Shown here piece by piece: positions 1-8,556 of a DNA stretch of 64,000 nt. Numbering within the stretch: the first letter of the stretch is position 1; each line of letters opens with the position of its first letter. The translations under genes and the position numbers were made by a program. The notes beneath the pieces were generated by a model that saw nothing but the letters and a program-made list of their open reading frames with translations, did not search any database and was not told the DNA's origin. This stretch comes from an uncultured Paracoccaceae bacterium (GTDB lineage: Bacteria > Pseudomonadota > Alphaproteobacteria > Rhodobacterales > Rhodobacteraceae), in NCBI GenBank assembly GCA_947503175.1, contig CANNCO010000001.1, positions 1,488,001-1,552,000 of the forward strand. The letters run 5' to 3'.

Positions 1-40
1 GGAATGCCTTCCGGGGCCTTCAGGGGAGAGGACGGAAACC

Positions 41-250
41 ATGAGTGACGAAGACTTCAACATGTCGATGCGGAAATTCCTCAAGCAGGTGGGCGTCACC
101 TCGCAGCAGGAAATCGAACAGGCGGTACGCGCCGCGCAGGGTTCGGGTAAAATCTCCGGCGGGTCGGTCAAGGCGCGGATGGTTCTGACCATCGACGAGA
201 TCGGGATGAGCCACACGGTCGAAGGCGATATCAAGACCGGAGGCGCGTAA
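41..250 (+). CDS. DUF6494 family small protein
   Basis: A 69-residue acidic cytosolic protein with no signal peptide or membrane segment. It resembles the small DUF6494 proteins that sit before mrp/apbC in alphaproteobacteria; no biochemical function is known to me. A purine-rich ribosome site (GGGGAGAGGA) precedes the ATG. The stop codon is directly followed by the GTG start of the Mrp ATPase, so the two are almost certainly co-transcribed and translationally coupled. That position suggests an accessory role in iron-sulfur or cofactor-protein maturation, but this is inference from context only. The family name rests on recall of the sequence pattern. Confidence 0.75.
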   Translation: MSDEDFNMSMRKFLKQVGVTSQQEIEQAVRAAQGSGKISGGSVKARMVLTIDEIGMSHTVEGDIKTGGA

Positions 251-1321
251 GTGTCTGTGACCCGCGAGGACGTCCTCGACGTCCTGAAGAAGATCACGAA
301 CCCCGCCACCGGGACCGATCTGGTCTCTTCCGATATCGTGCGTGCGCTTACCGTCGACGCCGGCAATGTGCGCTTCGTCATGGAGGTCGATCCGGCCCAT
401 GGCACGGCGATGGAGCCTGTGCGTCTGGACGCGGTGGAAAGGATCGAGGCCCTGCCGGGCGTGGATCAGGTTTCTGCCTTGCTGACGGCCCATTCGGCCC
501 CGAAACCACCTCCCGACCTGAAGATCGGCGGCCATCCGACGCCGCAGAAGGGGCCCGCCAAGGTGCCCGGCGTCAACGCGATCCTTGCCATCGCCTCCGG
601 CAAGGGCGGCGTCGGCAAGTCCACGGTCTCCGCCAACCTCGCCGTGGCGCTCGCCGCCGAGGGCAAGAAGGTCGGTATGCTCGATGCCGATGTCTATGGC
701 CCGTCGCAGCCCCGGATGCTGGGCATCTCGGGCCGCCCTGCCAGCCCGGATGGCAAGACCATCCTGCCCTTGCGCAACCACGGTGTCACGCTCATGTCCA
801 TCGGCCTGATGACGAAAGAGGACGAGGCCGTGGTGTGGCGCGGACCCATGCTCATGGGCGCGCTTCAGCAGATGCTGGGACAGGTCCAGTGGGGCCAGCT
901 TGACGTCATGATCGTCGATCTGCCGCCCGGTACGGGCGACGTGCAGATGACGCTGACCCAGAAGGCCGAGGTGACCGGCGCGATCATCGTCTCGACCCCG
1001 CAGGACGTGGCGCTTCTCGACGCCCGCAAGGCGGTGAACATGTTCGAGAAGATGAACACGAAAATCTTCGGCATGATCGAAAACATGTCCACCTATATCT
1101 GCCCCCAATGCGGGCACGAGGCGCATATCTTTGGCCATGGCGGCGCGAAAGCCGATGCAGAGCGCATGGGCCTGCCCTTCCTCGGGGAAATCCCGCTGGA
1201 TCTGGACATCCGGACCGCCGCCGATGGCGGTGCGCCCATCGTCGCCGCAAAACCCCAGAGTTCGCAGGCGCAGGCTTTCCGCACGATCGCACGCGGATTG
1301 ATCGACGATGGCGTTGTCTGA
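251..1321 (+). CDS. mrp: Mrp/NBP35 (ApbC) family iron-sulfur carrier ATPase
   Basis: A 356-residue cytosolic P-loop ATPase of the Mrp/ApbC/NBP35 family, which binds and transfers iron-sulfur clusters. Residues 1-80 form a MIP18/DUF59-type domain. The deviant Walker A GKGGVGKST is at about 117-125, followed by the Mrp signature around residues 140-155 (DADVYGPSQPRM). A CPQC pair near 284-287 matches the cluster-binding CxxC of the family. Translation starts at a GTG immediately after the preceding stop codon. The 3' end overlaps the next gene by 14 bases, so this is the second gene of a compact four-gene unit. Length and domain order are typical. Confidence 0.95.
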   Translation: MSVTREDVLDVLKKITNPATGTDLVSSDIVRALTVDAGNVRFVMEVDPAHGTAMEPVRLDAVERIEALPGVDQVSALLTAHSAPKPPPDLKIGGHPTPQKGPAKVPGVNAILAIASGKGGVGKSTVSANLAVALAAEGKKVGMLDADVYGPSQPRMLGISGRPASPDGKTILPLRNHGVTLMSIGLMTKEDEAVVWRGPMLMGALQQMLGQVQWGQLDVMIVDLPPGTGDVQMTLTQKAEVTGAIIVSTPQDVALLDARKAVNMFEKMNTKIFGMIENMSTYICPQCGHEAHIFGHGGAKADAERMGLPFLGEIPLDLDIRTAADGGAPIVAAKPQSSQAQAFRTIARGLIDDGVV

Positions 1322-2042
1322 GGAAACGCTTGAGACAGAGCCCAGCCTTCCCCCACTCTTCCGGGGCAGGGTTGCAAGCGATCCCTTCGCCGCGGCTGTG
1401 GCCGAGGCACGGGCGGAGTGCGACCCCGGCCTCATCACCCACAACATCCGCCCCGATCACCTGACGGCGGCGGTCGTCCTTGCACCCGAATCGCCCTTGC
1501 GCGATGCGGTGGCCATGGTGCTTGCGCTTGGTAACGGGTTTGCCGACGCCTTCGGCGCGCTGGCGCCTTCCGAGACCGCCTGCCAGTTCGACTGGCCTTC
1601 CGGCATCCGCATCAATGGCGCGCGCTGCGGGTCGCTCCGCGCCGCCGCATCCAGCCGCGACCCTGACGAAGAGCCTGACTGGCTGGTGATCGGTCTGGAC
1701 GTTCCATTCTTCGCCGAGGCCGACGCGGAACCGGGCGAAACCCCTGACACGACGACGCTGTGGGAGGAAGGCTGCGCCGATATCGAACCCCTGCGCCTTC
1801 TGGAGAGCTGGTCGCGTCATCAGCTTATCTGGATCAACGAATGGCTTGACGGCGGCACTGCGAAACTCCATCGCGACTGGCTGGGCCGCGCCTTCTCGCT
1901 TAACAAGGACGTGACGCTGACGCATGGGGGCGAAACGCTGACCGGCACCTTCCTTGGACTGGACGATCGCGGCGGTATGGTGTTGAAAACCGCATCCCGT
2001 GAACGGCTTCTGCCGCTGACCGGCGTGCTGGAGGAGATCTGA
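1308..2042 (+). CDS. Biotin/lipoate protein ligase-like protein with DUF4444 domain
   Basis: A 244-residue protein whose first two thirds resemble the BPL/LplA fold, including a WPSGIRINGARCGSL stretch comparable to the WPND(I/V)xxNGxKxxGIL motif of biotin ligases. The last ~60 residues match the small beta-barrel DUF4444 domain. I do not find the glycine/arginine-rich biotinyl-AMP loop of true ligases (GRGRxGRxW) or the lipoate-ligase RRxxGGG motif, so catalysis of biotin or lipoate transfer is doubtful. It overlaps mrp by 14 bases, and its stop overlaps the next start (TGATG). Family assignment is fairly firm; function is unknown. Confidence 0.8.
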   Translation: MALSEETLETEPSLPPLFRGRVASDPFAAAVAEARAECDPGLITHNIRPDHLTAAVVLAPESPLRDAVAMVLALGNGFADAFGALAPSETACQFDWPSGIRINGARCGSLRAAASSRDPDEEPDWLVIGLDVPFFAEADAEPGETPDTTTLWEEGCADIEPLRLLESWSRHQLIWINEWLDGGTAKLHRDWLGRAFSLNKDVTLTHGGETLTGTFLGLDDRGGMVLKTASRERLLPLTGVLEEI

Positions 2043-2521
2043 TGCGGAAACTTGCGCGCACCATTCGATTCGACGATTCGGACGAAAACGTCTTTTCACG
2101 CCCGGCGGATGCCGGCGAATGGGCGATCCCGGGCGGGTTCGAGTTCTCGAACTGGTCCGAAGCCGACATGACCGGCAAGGGGCGTCAGGCCTTCGCCAAT
2201 GGCTGGCTGTCGCTCGACGGGTTCGGACGCGCCACTTTCGTCGCCGTGGCGCAGATCGAAGAGACCGAGATCGAGTCGCTGACCACCCGCCTCGCCGAAC
2301 ACTTCGTGGCGCTTTATGGCGCTCCCGATGTGGACGCGGCCATGGGCACGGCCCGCGAAGAACTCGCCTATATGGAGGAGCTCTGCGAAGATCACGATCC
2401 CAACACGCTTCTCGTGGTCCAGCGCGAACTGACGGGATCGGGCGTGCGCGAAAGCTTCCGCGCGATCCAGCCCTCCGAGGCGGAGCTGGATCTTGTGGCG
2501 GTTCACGGGTCGGTCGACTAG
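2042..2521 (+). CDS. DUF6505 family protein
   Basis: A 159-residue soluble acidic protein with no recognisable catalytic motif and no export signal. It resembles the DUF6505 family, found mainly in Rhodobacterales and relatives. The ATG shares a base with the stop codon of the preceding ligase-like gene, so it is the fourth and last member of the DUF6494-mrp-DUF4444-DUF6505 unit. The tight coupling implies a common process (cofactor or iron-sulfur protein maturation is the obvious guess from Mrp), but nothing in this protein itself shows that. Confidence 0.75.
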   Translation: MRKLARTIRFDDSDENVFSRPADAGEWAIPGGFEFSNWSEADMTGKGRQAFANGWLSLDGFGRATFVAVAQIEETEIESLTTRLAEHFVALYGAPDVDAAMGTAREELAYMEELCEDHDPNTLLVVQRELTGSGVRESFRAIQPSEAELDLVAVHGSVD

Positions 2522-2605
2522 GATCCCCGCTGCACCGCGGCCTTTGGACGGTGCACGTCTTTGCCATACGCCAGAGCCGACCAAAACCGGAGGGTCCCGA
2601 TCATC

Positions 2606-3214
2606 ATGTCGCTGGAATTTCTTCTCACATCGCTCGTCGTCGTCCTCCTGCCCGGAACCGGTGTAATCTATACCCTCGCCATCGGTCTTGGACGCGGGTT
2701 CAAGGCCAGCATTGCCGCCGCGTTCGGATGTACCCTTGGAATTGTACCCGCCGCTCTCGCCAGCATCATCGGCCTTGCCGCCCTGCTCCACACCAGCGCG
2801 CTCGCATTTCAGGTCCTCAAGTACCTCGGCGTGGTCTACCTCTTCTACATGGCATGGAAGATCCTGAAGGATGACACTGTCATGGAAGTGTCTGAAAACA
2901 AGTCTCAATCCGGCTACCGGCGCATCGCTGTGACGGGAACATTGCTGAACGTTCTCAACCCGAAACTGTCCCTGTTCTTCCTTGCATTCCTGCCCCAGTT
3001 CATTTCGCCAACCGCCGCCAATGCAACGGCGTCACTCATCTGGCTGGCGGTTGTCTTTATGGTGATGACGTTTCTCGTCTTCGTGCTCTATGGCGCCTTC
3101 GCAGCTTACGCCCGCGACTACGTCATCCGGCGACCATCGGTCATGCAGTGGATCAAACGCTCTTTCGCCGGAACCTTCGGGTTCCTTGGCGCGAAACTCG
3201 CGGTCTCGAACTGA
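2606..3214 (+). CDS. LysE/RhtB family translocator
   Basis: A 202-residue inner-membrane protein with about six hydrophobic segments. It has the N-terminal PGTGVIYT-like stretch and the central NPKLSLFFLAFLPQF motif typical of LysE/RhtB exporters of amino acids and derivatives. I placed the start at the second in-frame ATG, because a good Shine-Dalgarno (GGAGGG) lies about 11 bases upstream and the protein then begins with the first transmembrane helix; an earlier ATG would add 15 polar residues. Substrate cannot be deduced. It is convergent with the SLC13 permease gene 26 bases downstream. Confidence 0.88.
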   Translation: MSLEFLLTSLVVVLLPGTGVIYTLAIGLGRGFKASIAAAFGCTLGIVPAALASIIGLAALLHTSALAFQVLKYLGVVYLFYMAWKILKDDTVMEVSENKSQSGYRRIAVTGTLLNVLNPKLSLFFLAFLPQFISPTAANATASLIWLAVVFMVMTFLVFVLYGAFAAYARDYVIRRPSVMQWIKRSFAGTFGFLGAKLAVSN

Positions 3215-3240
3215 CCGGGGATCAGCAGCGACGCGCAGCT

Positions 3241-5022
3241 TTATAGCGGCCAGAAGACCAGAATCGACGGGATCGACACCGCGACCACAAGGATCTCAAG
3301 CGGCAGTCCCATCCGCCAGTAGTCGCCGAAGGAATAGCCCCCCGGCCCAAGGATCAGCGTGTTGTTCTTGTGACCGATGGGCGTGAGGAACGCACAGGAC
3401 GCCGCCACCGCCACGGCCATCAGGAACGGGTCCGGGTTAACGCCCAAGGTCTCGGCCATCCCGATCCCCACCGGGGCCGCCACGATCGCCGTTGCCGTGT
3501 TGTTGAGCACATCCGACAGCGTCATCGTCACCACCATCAGCACGGTCAGCACCGCCCATGCGGGCCACCCCTCCGTCAGTCCCACGATAGCGTTCGCGAT
3601 CAGGTCCGTCCCGCCCGAAACCTCCAGTGCCGCACCCAGCGGGATCATCGAGCCCAGGAGCACAACAACCGGCCATTCGACGTGATCGTAAAGCTCGGCC
3701 AGGGGCAGAATTCGGGTAAGAACATAGGCCACCACCACGATCCCCAGAGCGACCGGCAGGTACAGAAGCCCGACCGATGCCGCCAGAACCGCGGCACCGA
3801 AGATCCCCATGGCCAGCCAGACCTTGGTCTGATCGGTCACCGCCAGCCCGCGATCGGCCAAGGGTAAGGCCCCCAGCCAGTCGGTCACATCGGCACCCTC
3901 GCCCTCGGGTGTCAGGAGCAACAGGATATCGCCCGACCGCACCGGCGTCTTGCGCACCCGCTTGGTGATCCTCCGCCCCTGCCGGGAGATGCCCAAGAGC
4001 ACCGTCCGCCGCCGCCACGCCAGACCCACCGCCTGCGCTGTCTTGCCGACGATCCGCGCCGTTTCGGGTACGACGACTTCGATCACCGACACGCCCGCGC
4101 CTTCGGCCCGCAGACGCTCTTCAGCCGCATTATCGGCAAGGCTGAGCGACAGCGCCGCGCGGAACTCGTCCAGCGCCTCGGGCGCGGCCTCGATCACCAA
4201 GGCATCGTCGGCCCGCAGGACCGCGTTTCGCTGCGTGCCGTAGCGCCGCTTGCCGTCGCGGACGAGGCCAAGGATCGCCACGTCGTTCTTTTCGGCCACC
4301 TCATCCAGTTCGAACACCCGCTGGCCGATGGATTTCGACCCCTCGGGCACCACGAGTTCGGCGATATAGGCAGCCACATCCCCCATCATCGCAGCGCCGC
4401 CATCCCCGGTCTCGCCCTTTGGGATAAGCCGCCAGCCGATCAATGCGACAAACAGCAATCCCGCCAGCGCCGTCACGCCCCCCACGGGTGCGAAATCGAA
4501 CATCCTGAACGGCTCGCCCAGCGATTCCTCGCGGATCGCCGCGATGATGATGTTGGGCGGCGTTCCGATCAGCGTGACCATGCCCCCAAGGATCGTACAA
4601 AATGACAGGGGCATAAGGCTGAGGCGCACCGACCGCCCCGCCTTCCGCGCCGTCTGAATGTCAACCGGCATAAGAAGGGCAAGTGCCGCCACGTTATTCA
4701 TGAATGCCGACAGAACCCCGCCAATGCCGCCCATCAGCGTGATATGCCCGCCCAGCGACCGGCCCGAATCCACCAGCGTCCGGGTGATCAGGAACACCGC
4801 CCCCGACCGGACCAGCCCGGCCGATACGATCAGAACCAGCGCCACGATCAGCGTCGCAGGGTGGCCAAAGCCCGAAAATGCCTCGGATGTAGGCACCACG
4901 CCCAGAACGACACCCAGCAACAGTGCCGAAAACGCTACAAGGTCATAGCGAAACCGCCCCCAGATCAAGAGGCCGAACACCGCCCCGAACAGGGAAAAAA
5001 GGATGATCTGATCCATCGTCAT
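3241..5022 (-). CDS. SLC13 family permease with RCK_C domains (copy 1)
   Basis: A 593-residue inner-membrane transporter of the SLC13/DASS (CitMHS-like) superfamily. Two hydrophobic blocks (about residues 1-195 and 400-593) flank a soluble central region (about 210-375) holding two TrkA-C/RCK_C ligand-sensing domains. Repeated transport-domain motifs are visible (SAFMNNVAALALLMP and LNNTATAIVAAPVGIG). The family moves dicarboxylates, sulfate and other oxyanions with sodium; the versions with central RCK_C domains are often annotated for sulfate, but the substrate here is unproven. A second, related permease lies 3.5 kb away beyond betC. Single-gene unit, divergent from the L,D-transpeptidase gene. 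Confidence 0.92.
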   Translation of the reverse strand: MTMDQIILFSLFGAVFGLLIWGRFRYDLVAFSALLLGVVLGVVPTSEAFSGFGHPATLIVALVLIVSAGLVRSGAVFLITRTLVDSGRSLGGHITLMGGIGGVLSAFMNNVAALALLMPVDIQTARKAGRSVRLSLMPLSFCTILGGMVTLIGTPPNIIIAAIREESLGEPFRMFDFAPVGGVTALAGLLFVALIGWRLIPKGETGDGGAAMMGDVAAYIAELVVPEGSKSIGQRVFELDEVAEKNDVAILGLVRDGKRRYGTQRNAVLRADDALVIEAAPEALDEFRAALSLSLADNAAEERLRAEGAGVSVIEVVVPETARIVGKTAQAVGLAWRRRTVLLGISRQGRRITKRVRKTPVRSGDILLLLTPEGEGADVTDWLGALPLADRGLAVTDQTKVWLAMGIFGAAVLAASVGLLYLPVALGIVVVAYVLTRILPLAELYDHVEWPVVVLLGSMIPLGAALEVSGGTDLIANAIVGLTEGWPAWAVLTVLMVVTMTLSDVLNNTATAIVAAPVGIGMAETLGVNPDPFLMAVAVAASCAFLTPIGHKNNTLILGPGGYSFGDYWRMGLPLEILVVAVSIPSILVFWPL

Positions 5023-5239
5023 CGGTGCGTCCGAGCCCCCAGGAATTCACGGGTTTCAGCGCACCATAGACGACGCATCCGCGCATGACAGCCTTACAGG
5101 CGTGGATTGGCCAAGGCTCCCATGGGGCGGGTCTCTGCGGTCACATATTCGTGAACGAGAATGTTATTAGCCGCCAGCCCTTTAAGAGGTTAGAGGAATA
5201 CCGAAATTAAGCGCAAGAGCAGAGTATAGGAGGTCCCGC

Positions 5240-5815
5240 ATGTCCCCCACCAAGTTGTCCCGCCGCAAGCTTCTCGTGGCAGGCACAGCCGTCCTTGCCA
5301 CGCCCATGCTTGCACGGACGGCGAGTGCATTGGACTTTCCGCGGGCCGTCACACGCGGCAATACGGCAAGCTTCATCGCCCAGAACTGGCAGGATCACTT
5401 CGATCAGCTGGGTGTTGCCACCATCCTTTGCGACACCGGCTCGCGGGCGCTGCACTACTGGAATGCGGACGGCACAGATTACCGCGTCTACCCCACCTCC
5501 GTTCCCATGACTGAAGAACTGACCCGCCGTGGCCTGACCAAGGTCGTCCGCAAGAAGGTCGGCCCAAGCTGGACGCCCACAGCCTCCATGCGCGAGCGTG
5601 ATCCCAGCCTGCCCGAGTTCATGCCCGCAGGTCCCGGCAACCCCCTCGGGACCCATGCGCTCTACCTGTCCTGGCCCGCCTATCTGGTTCACGGCACCCA
5701 TGACACGCGCAAGATCGGGCGGCGTTCGTCCTCGGGCTGCATCGGGCTTTTCAACGACAAGATCGCAGAACTCTATGAGCTTTGCCCGGTGGGCACGCAA
5801 GTCCGCCTGATCTGA
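5240..5815 (+). CDS. L,D-transpeptidase (YkuD domain), exported
   Basis: A 191-residue periplasmic cell-wall enzyme of the YkuD/ErfK family, which forms 3-3 peptidoglycan cross-links or anchors lipoprotein. The N-terminus (SRRKLLVAGTAVLATP, cut near residue 30 at TASA) has paired arginines and looks like a Tat-type signal. The catalytic block HGTHDTRKIGRRSSSGCIGLF is complete, with His151/His154 and the nucleophile Cys167. It is shorter than LysM-bearing relatives, consisting of little more than signal and catalytic domain. A near-perfect ribosome site (AGGAGGT at 5228-5234) confirms the start. No operon partner is apparent. Confidence 0.92.
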   Translation: MSPTKLSRRKLLVAGTAVLATPMLARTASALDFPRAVTRGNTASFIAQNWQDHFDQLGVATILCDTGSRALHYWNADGTDYRVYPTSVPMTEELTRRGLTKVVRKKVGPSWTPTASMRERDPSLPEFMPAGPGNPLGTHALYLSWPAYLVHGTHDTRKIGRRSSSGCIGLFNDKIAELYELCPVGTQVRLI

Positions 5816-5973
5816 GTTTCTGCTCAATCATACGATGGGCGATTGAAGGCTGCGGGCCTGTTCTCCCTCCGTCCCTGCCCTTTTTCGCAGCAAGGCGTTG
5901 ACCAGAATCAACTCCAGCCGGGTCGTTGAGTTGCATCACTGCGCTCAATCGAAAGCTCTTGCGAACGAACACT

Positions 5974-6762
5974 ATGAGTCAACTCACGGGAAAGATCGCG
6001 CTGGTCACCGGTGGCACGCGCAGCGTCGGTCGGGGCATTGCGCTTGGGTTGGGAGAAGCCGGGGCAACCGTCTATGTGACAGGCCGGTCGGTCACCGACC
6101 GCGGCGTGTCCGACATCACAAAGGCTGGCGGCAAAGGTATCGCGGTCCCTTGCGACCACAGCGACGATGACGCCGTCCGCGCAGTGTTTGAGCGGATCGC
6201 AGATCAGTCCGGGCGGCTGGACATTCTCGTCAACAACGCGTGGGGCGGCTATGCCCGCTTGCGCGACCGGTCGGCCAACAAGGGCTTCAAGTGGAAAGAC
6301 CCGTTCTGGACCCAGCCCCTCGACCTCTGGGACGAGATGCACCGGGTCGGCGTGCGGTCCAACTATGTGGCCGCAAGTTACGCCGCACCTGTGATGATCG
6401 CCCAAGGCAGCGGTCTGATCGTCAACATCTCCTTCTATGCGGCGCGAAGATACTACGGCAACGTCGCCTATGGCGCGGCCAAGGCCGCAACCGATGCGAT
6501 GAGTCGTGACATGGCGCACCAGTTGAAGCCCCATGGCGTGTCCGTGGTGTCGCTCTACCCCGGGCATGTGATCGACAAGAAGAAAGGCAAGATGCCCAAA
6601 CGCGAAACGGCCCGGTTCGTGGGCCGCGCCGTGGCTGCCCTTGCCGCCGATCCCGATGTGATGGCACGCTCCGGAGACATCCAGCAAGCCGCCCTGCTCG
6701 CGCAGGACTATGGGTTCACCGATGTGGACGGGGTCCAGCCCCGGCCTTATGCCCGTTTATAG
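5974..6762 (+). CDS. SDR family oxidoreductase (DHRS1-like)
   Basis: A 262-residue NAD(P)-dependent short-chain dehydrogenase/reductase. It shows the cofactor motif TGGTRSVGRG near residues 11-20, the NNAWGG structural motif and the active-site YGAAK (Tyr166, Lys170) with an upstream Ser in NISFY. The sequence around WKDPFWTQPLDLWDEMHRVGVRSNY resembles the DHRS1 subgroup. I chose the ATG giving MSQLTGKIALVTGG; an upstream in-frame ATG would add 16 unlikely residues. The substrate is not evident. A short inverted repeat (GTTGA-N6-TCAAC, 5897-5912) lies upstream and a hairpin terminator follows. It appears to be a single-gene unit. Confidence 0.88.
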   Translation: MSQLTGKIALVTGGTRSVGRGIALGLGEAGATVYVTGRSVTDRGVSDITKAGGKGIAVPCDHSDDDAVRAVFERIADQSGRLDILVNNAWGGYARLRDRSANKGFKWKDPFWTQPLDLWDEMHRVGVRSNYVAASYAAPVMIAQGSGLIVNISFYAARRYYGNVAYGAAKAATDAMSRDMAHQLKPHGVSVVSLYPGHVIDKKKGKMPKRETARFVGRAVAALAADPDVMARSGDIQQAALLAQDYGFTDVDGVQPRPYARL

Positions 6763-6780
6763 ACCCTGAACGCCTCTTGA

Positions 6781-6804
6781 AGCGACAGCCCCGATGTCGC
6801 TTTT
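6781..6804 (+). terminator. Intrinsic terminator after the SDR gene
   Basis: AGCGACA and TGTCGCT form a perfect 7-bp stem with a 7-base loop (GCCCCGA), followed by TTT. It begins 18 bases after the SDR stop codon and precedes the betC leader, so it should separate the two genes. Confidence 0.7.
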
Positions 6805-6935
6805 CGGCTGGCACCGGCGGCAGCCTCCGCCTAGGCTCACCCCCATGACCCATGCCGCCCGCAAGCCGATGTATTTCCAGCCGCCACCGGGACCCCTGAA
6901 AGCCCCTAAACACCCGCTTTTCAGGAGAGATCCCA

Positions 6936-8456
6936 ATGGACCGTCCCAATATCGTTCTGATCATGGCCGATCAGCTCGCGCCGCAATTCACCGGCACCTA
7001 TGGCCACCCCGTTGTCAAAACCCCGCATATGGACGCGCTGGCCGCGCGCGGCACGCGGTTCGATGCGGCCTATTGCAACGCGCCCCTTTGCGCACCGTCG
7101 CGGTTTTCCTTCATGTCGGGCCAACTGGTCACGCGCATCGCCGCCTATGACAATGCCAGCGAGTTTCCCGCCGCCATTCCGACCTTTGCCCACTACCTGA
7201 GGATGATGGGCTATCGCACGTGTCTGTCGGGCAAAATGCACTTTGTTGGTCCCGACCAGTTGCATGGGTTCGAGGAACGTCTGACGACCGATGTCTATCC
7301 CTCGGACCATGCCTGGACACCCGACTGGGAACTGCCGGATGAGCGGATCGACAAATGGTACCACAACATGGATTCGGTGCGTGAAGCGGGGATGGCCGCG
7401 ACCACGTTTCAGATCGAGTATGACGAGGAAACGAGCTTTTTCGCGCGGCGCAAGATCTTTGACTACGCCATGTCGAACACCATGCCCTTCGCGATGGTGA
7501 TCAGCTTCATCCACCCCCATGACCCTTATGTCGCCCGACCCGAATGGTGGAACCTCTACGATCCGGACCAGATCGACATGCCATCCACCGGGCCTGCGGA
7601 CGATCCGCATACCAAGCGTCTGATGGTGGGGATCGAGGCGGACAAGGTCGCGGTGACCGATGACGAGGTGCGCAATGCGCGCCACGGCTATTACGCCAAT
7701 ACAAGCTATGTGGACAGCAAGCTGGGCGAAATCGTTCAGGCCCTGACCGAAGCTGAACTGATCGACAACACGGTGATCATCGTGACCGCGGATCACGGCG
7801 ATATGCTGGGCGAGCGGGGGCTGTGGTACAAGATGAACTTCTTCGAGCATTCCGCGCGTGTACCACTGATTTTTGCCGGTCCGGGCGTGAAGCAGGGCAC
7901 GGTTGGAGAGCCGGTTTCACTGGTCGATCTGCTGCCCACGATGGTCGAGATCGGCGCGGCGGGCGGCCAGGCGCCCGCACCGGGGATGCCGGTCGACGGC
8001 CGGTCGATCTGGCCTCTGACGCAGGGGGCTGCGGAAGGCGATGGCGAGGTTCTGGGCGAATACTGTGCCGAGATCGCCAGCCACCCGATCTTCATGATCC
8101 GGCGCGGCCGGTTCAAGTATATCCACTGCGATGTGGACCCGCCGCAGCTTTACGATCTCGAAACCGATCCGATGGAACGAACCAATCTGGCGGGCGATCC
8201 CGCCCACGCAGAGCGTGCGGCGGCGTTTGCGACGGAGGTCGCAGAGCGGTGGGACGGCGTGGCGATCCGCAAGGATGTTCTTGCAACCCAGAAACAGCGC
8301 CGCGCGGTCCACGCCGCAATGGAGACGGGGATGTTCACCAGTTGGGACTACCAGCCGGTCCGTGACGCAAGCCAGGAATTCGTGCGGAACCACATCGCCT
8401 GGACAGAGGCCGCCGAACGGATGCGGTTCCCACCCTTTGCGCGGGAGACAAAGTGA
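6936..8456 (+). CDS. betC: Choline-sulfatase
   Basis: A 506-residue type I sulfatase of the alkaline-phosphatase superfamily that hydrolyses choline-O-sulfate to choline and sulfate. Metal ligands are in ADQ (Asp12, Gln13) and TADHG (Asp286, His287). Cys52 in CAPSR is the residue converted to formylglycine by a sulfatase-maturing enzyme, which is not encoded in this window. The C-terminal tail (WDYQPVRDAS...RMRFPPFARE) is characteristic of choline sulfatases and supports the specific name. It has a good ribosome site (AGGAGAG). No betA, betB or betI neighbours are present; an SLC13 permease converges on it from downstream. Confidence 0.9.
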   Translation: MDRPNIVLIMADQLAPQFTGTYGHPVVKTPHMDALAARGTRFDAAYCNAPLCAPSRFSFMSGQLVTRIAAYDNASEFPAAIPTFAHYLRMMGYRTCLSGKMHFVGPDQLHGFEERLTTDVYPSDHAWTPDWELPDERIDKWYHNMDSVREAGMAATTFQIEYDEETSFFARRKIFDYAMSNTMPFAMVISFIHPHDPYVARPEWWNLYDPDQIDMPSTGPADDPHTKRLMVGIEADKVAVTDDEVRNARHGYYANTSYVDSKLGEIVQALTEAELIDNTVIIVTADHGDMLGERGLWYKMNFFEHSARVPLIFAGPGVKQGTVGEPVSLVDLLPTMVEIGAAGGQAPAPGMPVDGRSIWPLTQGAAEGDGEVLGEYCAEIASHPIFMIRRGRFKYIHCDVDPPQLYDLETDPMERTNLAGDPAHAERAAAFATEVAERWDGVAIRKDVLATQKQRRAVHAAMETGMFTSWDYQPVRDASQEFVRNHIAWTEAAERMRFPPFARETK

Positions 8457-8467
8457 GCACCGAAGAC

Positions 8468-8529
8468 GAGTATTTGAAGAACAATGAAACTCAGGAGGCA
8501 CCCGGGATTTCATTGTTCCGAAAATACTC
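8468..8529. terminator. 22-bp inverted repeat between convergent betC and SLC13 genes
   Basis: Arms 8468-8489 (GAGTATTT-GAA-GAACAATGAAA) and 8508-8529 (TTTCATTGTTC-CGA-AAATACTC) pair at 19 of 22 positions around an 18-base loop. It starts 12 bases after the betC stop. Its right arm belongs to the 49-bp 3'-end repeat that ends the SLC13 gene; its left arm is a partial inverted copy of the same repeat. It probably acts as a bidirectional terminator or 3'-end stabiliser. Confidence 0.65.
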
Positions 8530-8556
8530 CCGCCGGAGGCATGCCCGTCAGGGCAT
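8508..8556 (-). repeat. 3'-end repeat, copy A (contains SLC13 stop codon)
   Basis: A 49-bp element matching copy B (10419-10467) at 46 of 49 positions. On the minus strand it contains a perfect 6-bp hairpin ATGCCC-TGAC-GGGCAT whose loop holds the TGA stop of the SLC13 gene, then CCTCCGGCGGGAG (a second short stem) and ATTTT. The last codons of the gene (Met-Pro-stop) therefore lie inside the repeat. Similar GGCGGGAGTATTT tails are, to my recollection, widespread at gene ends in Rhodobacterales. Confidence 0.75.

Noticed and set aside
984-2567. Long minus-strand frames opposite mrp and the ligase-like gene
   Set aside because: Arg/Pro-rich shadow translation; the plus strand shows recognised families with overlapping, coupled starts.
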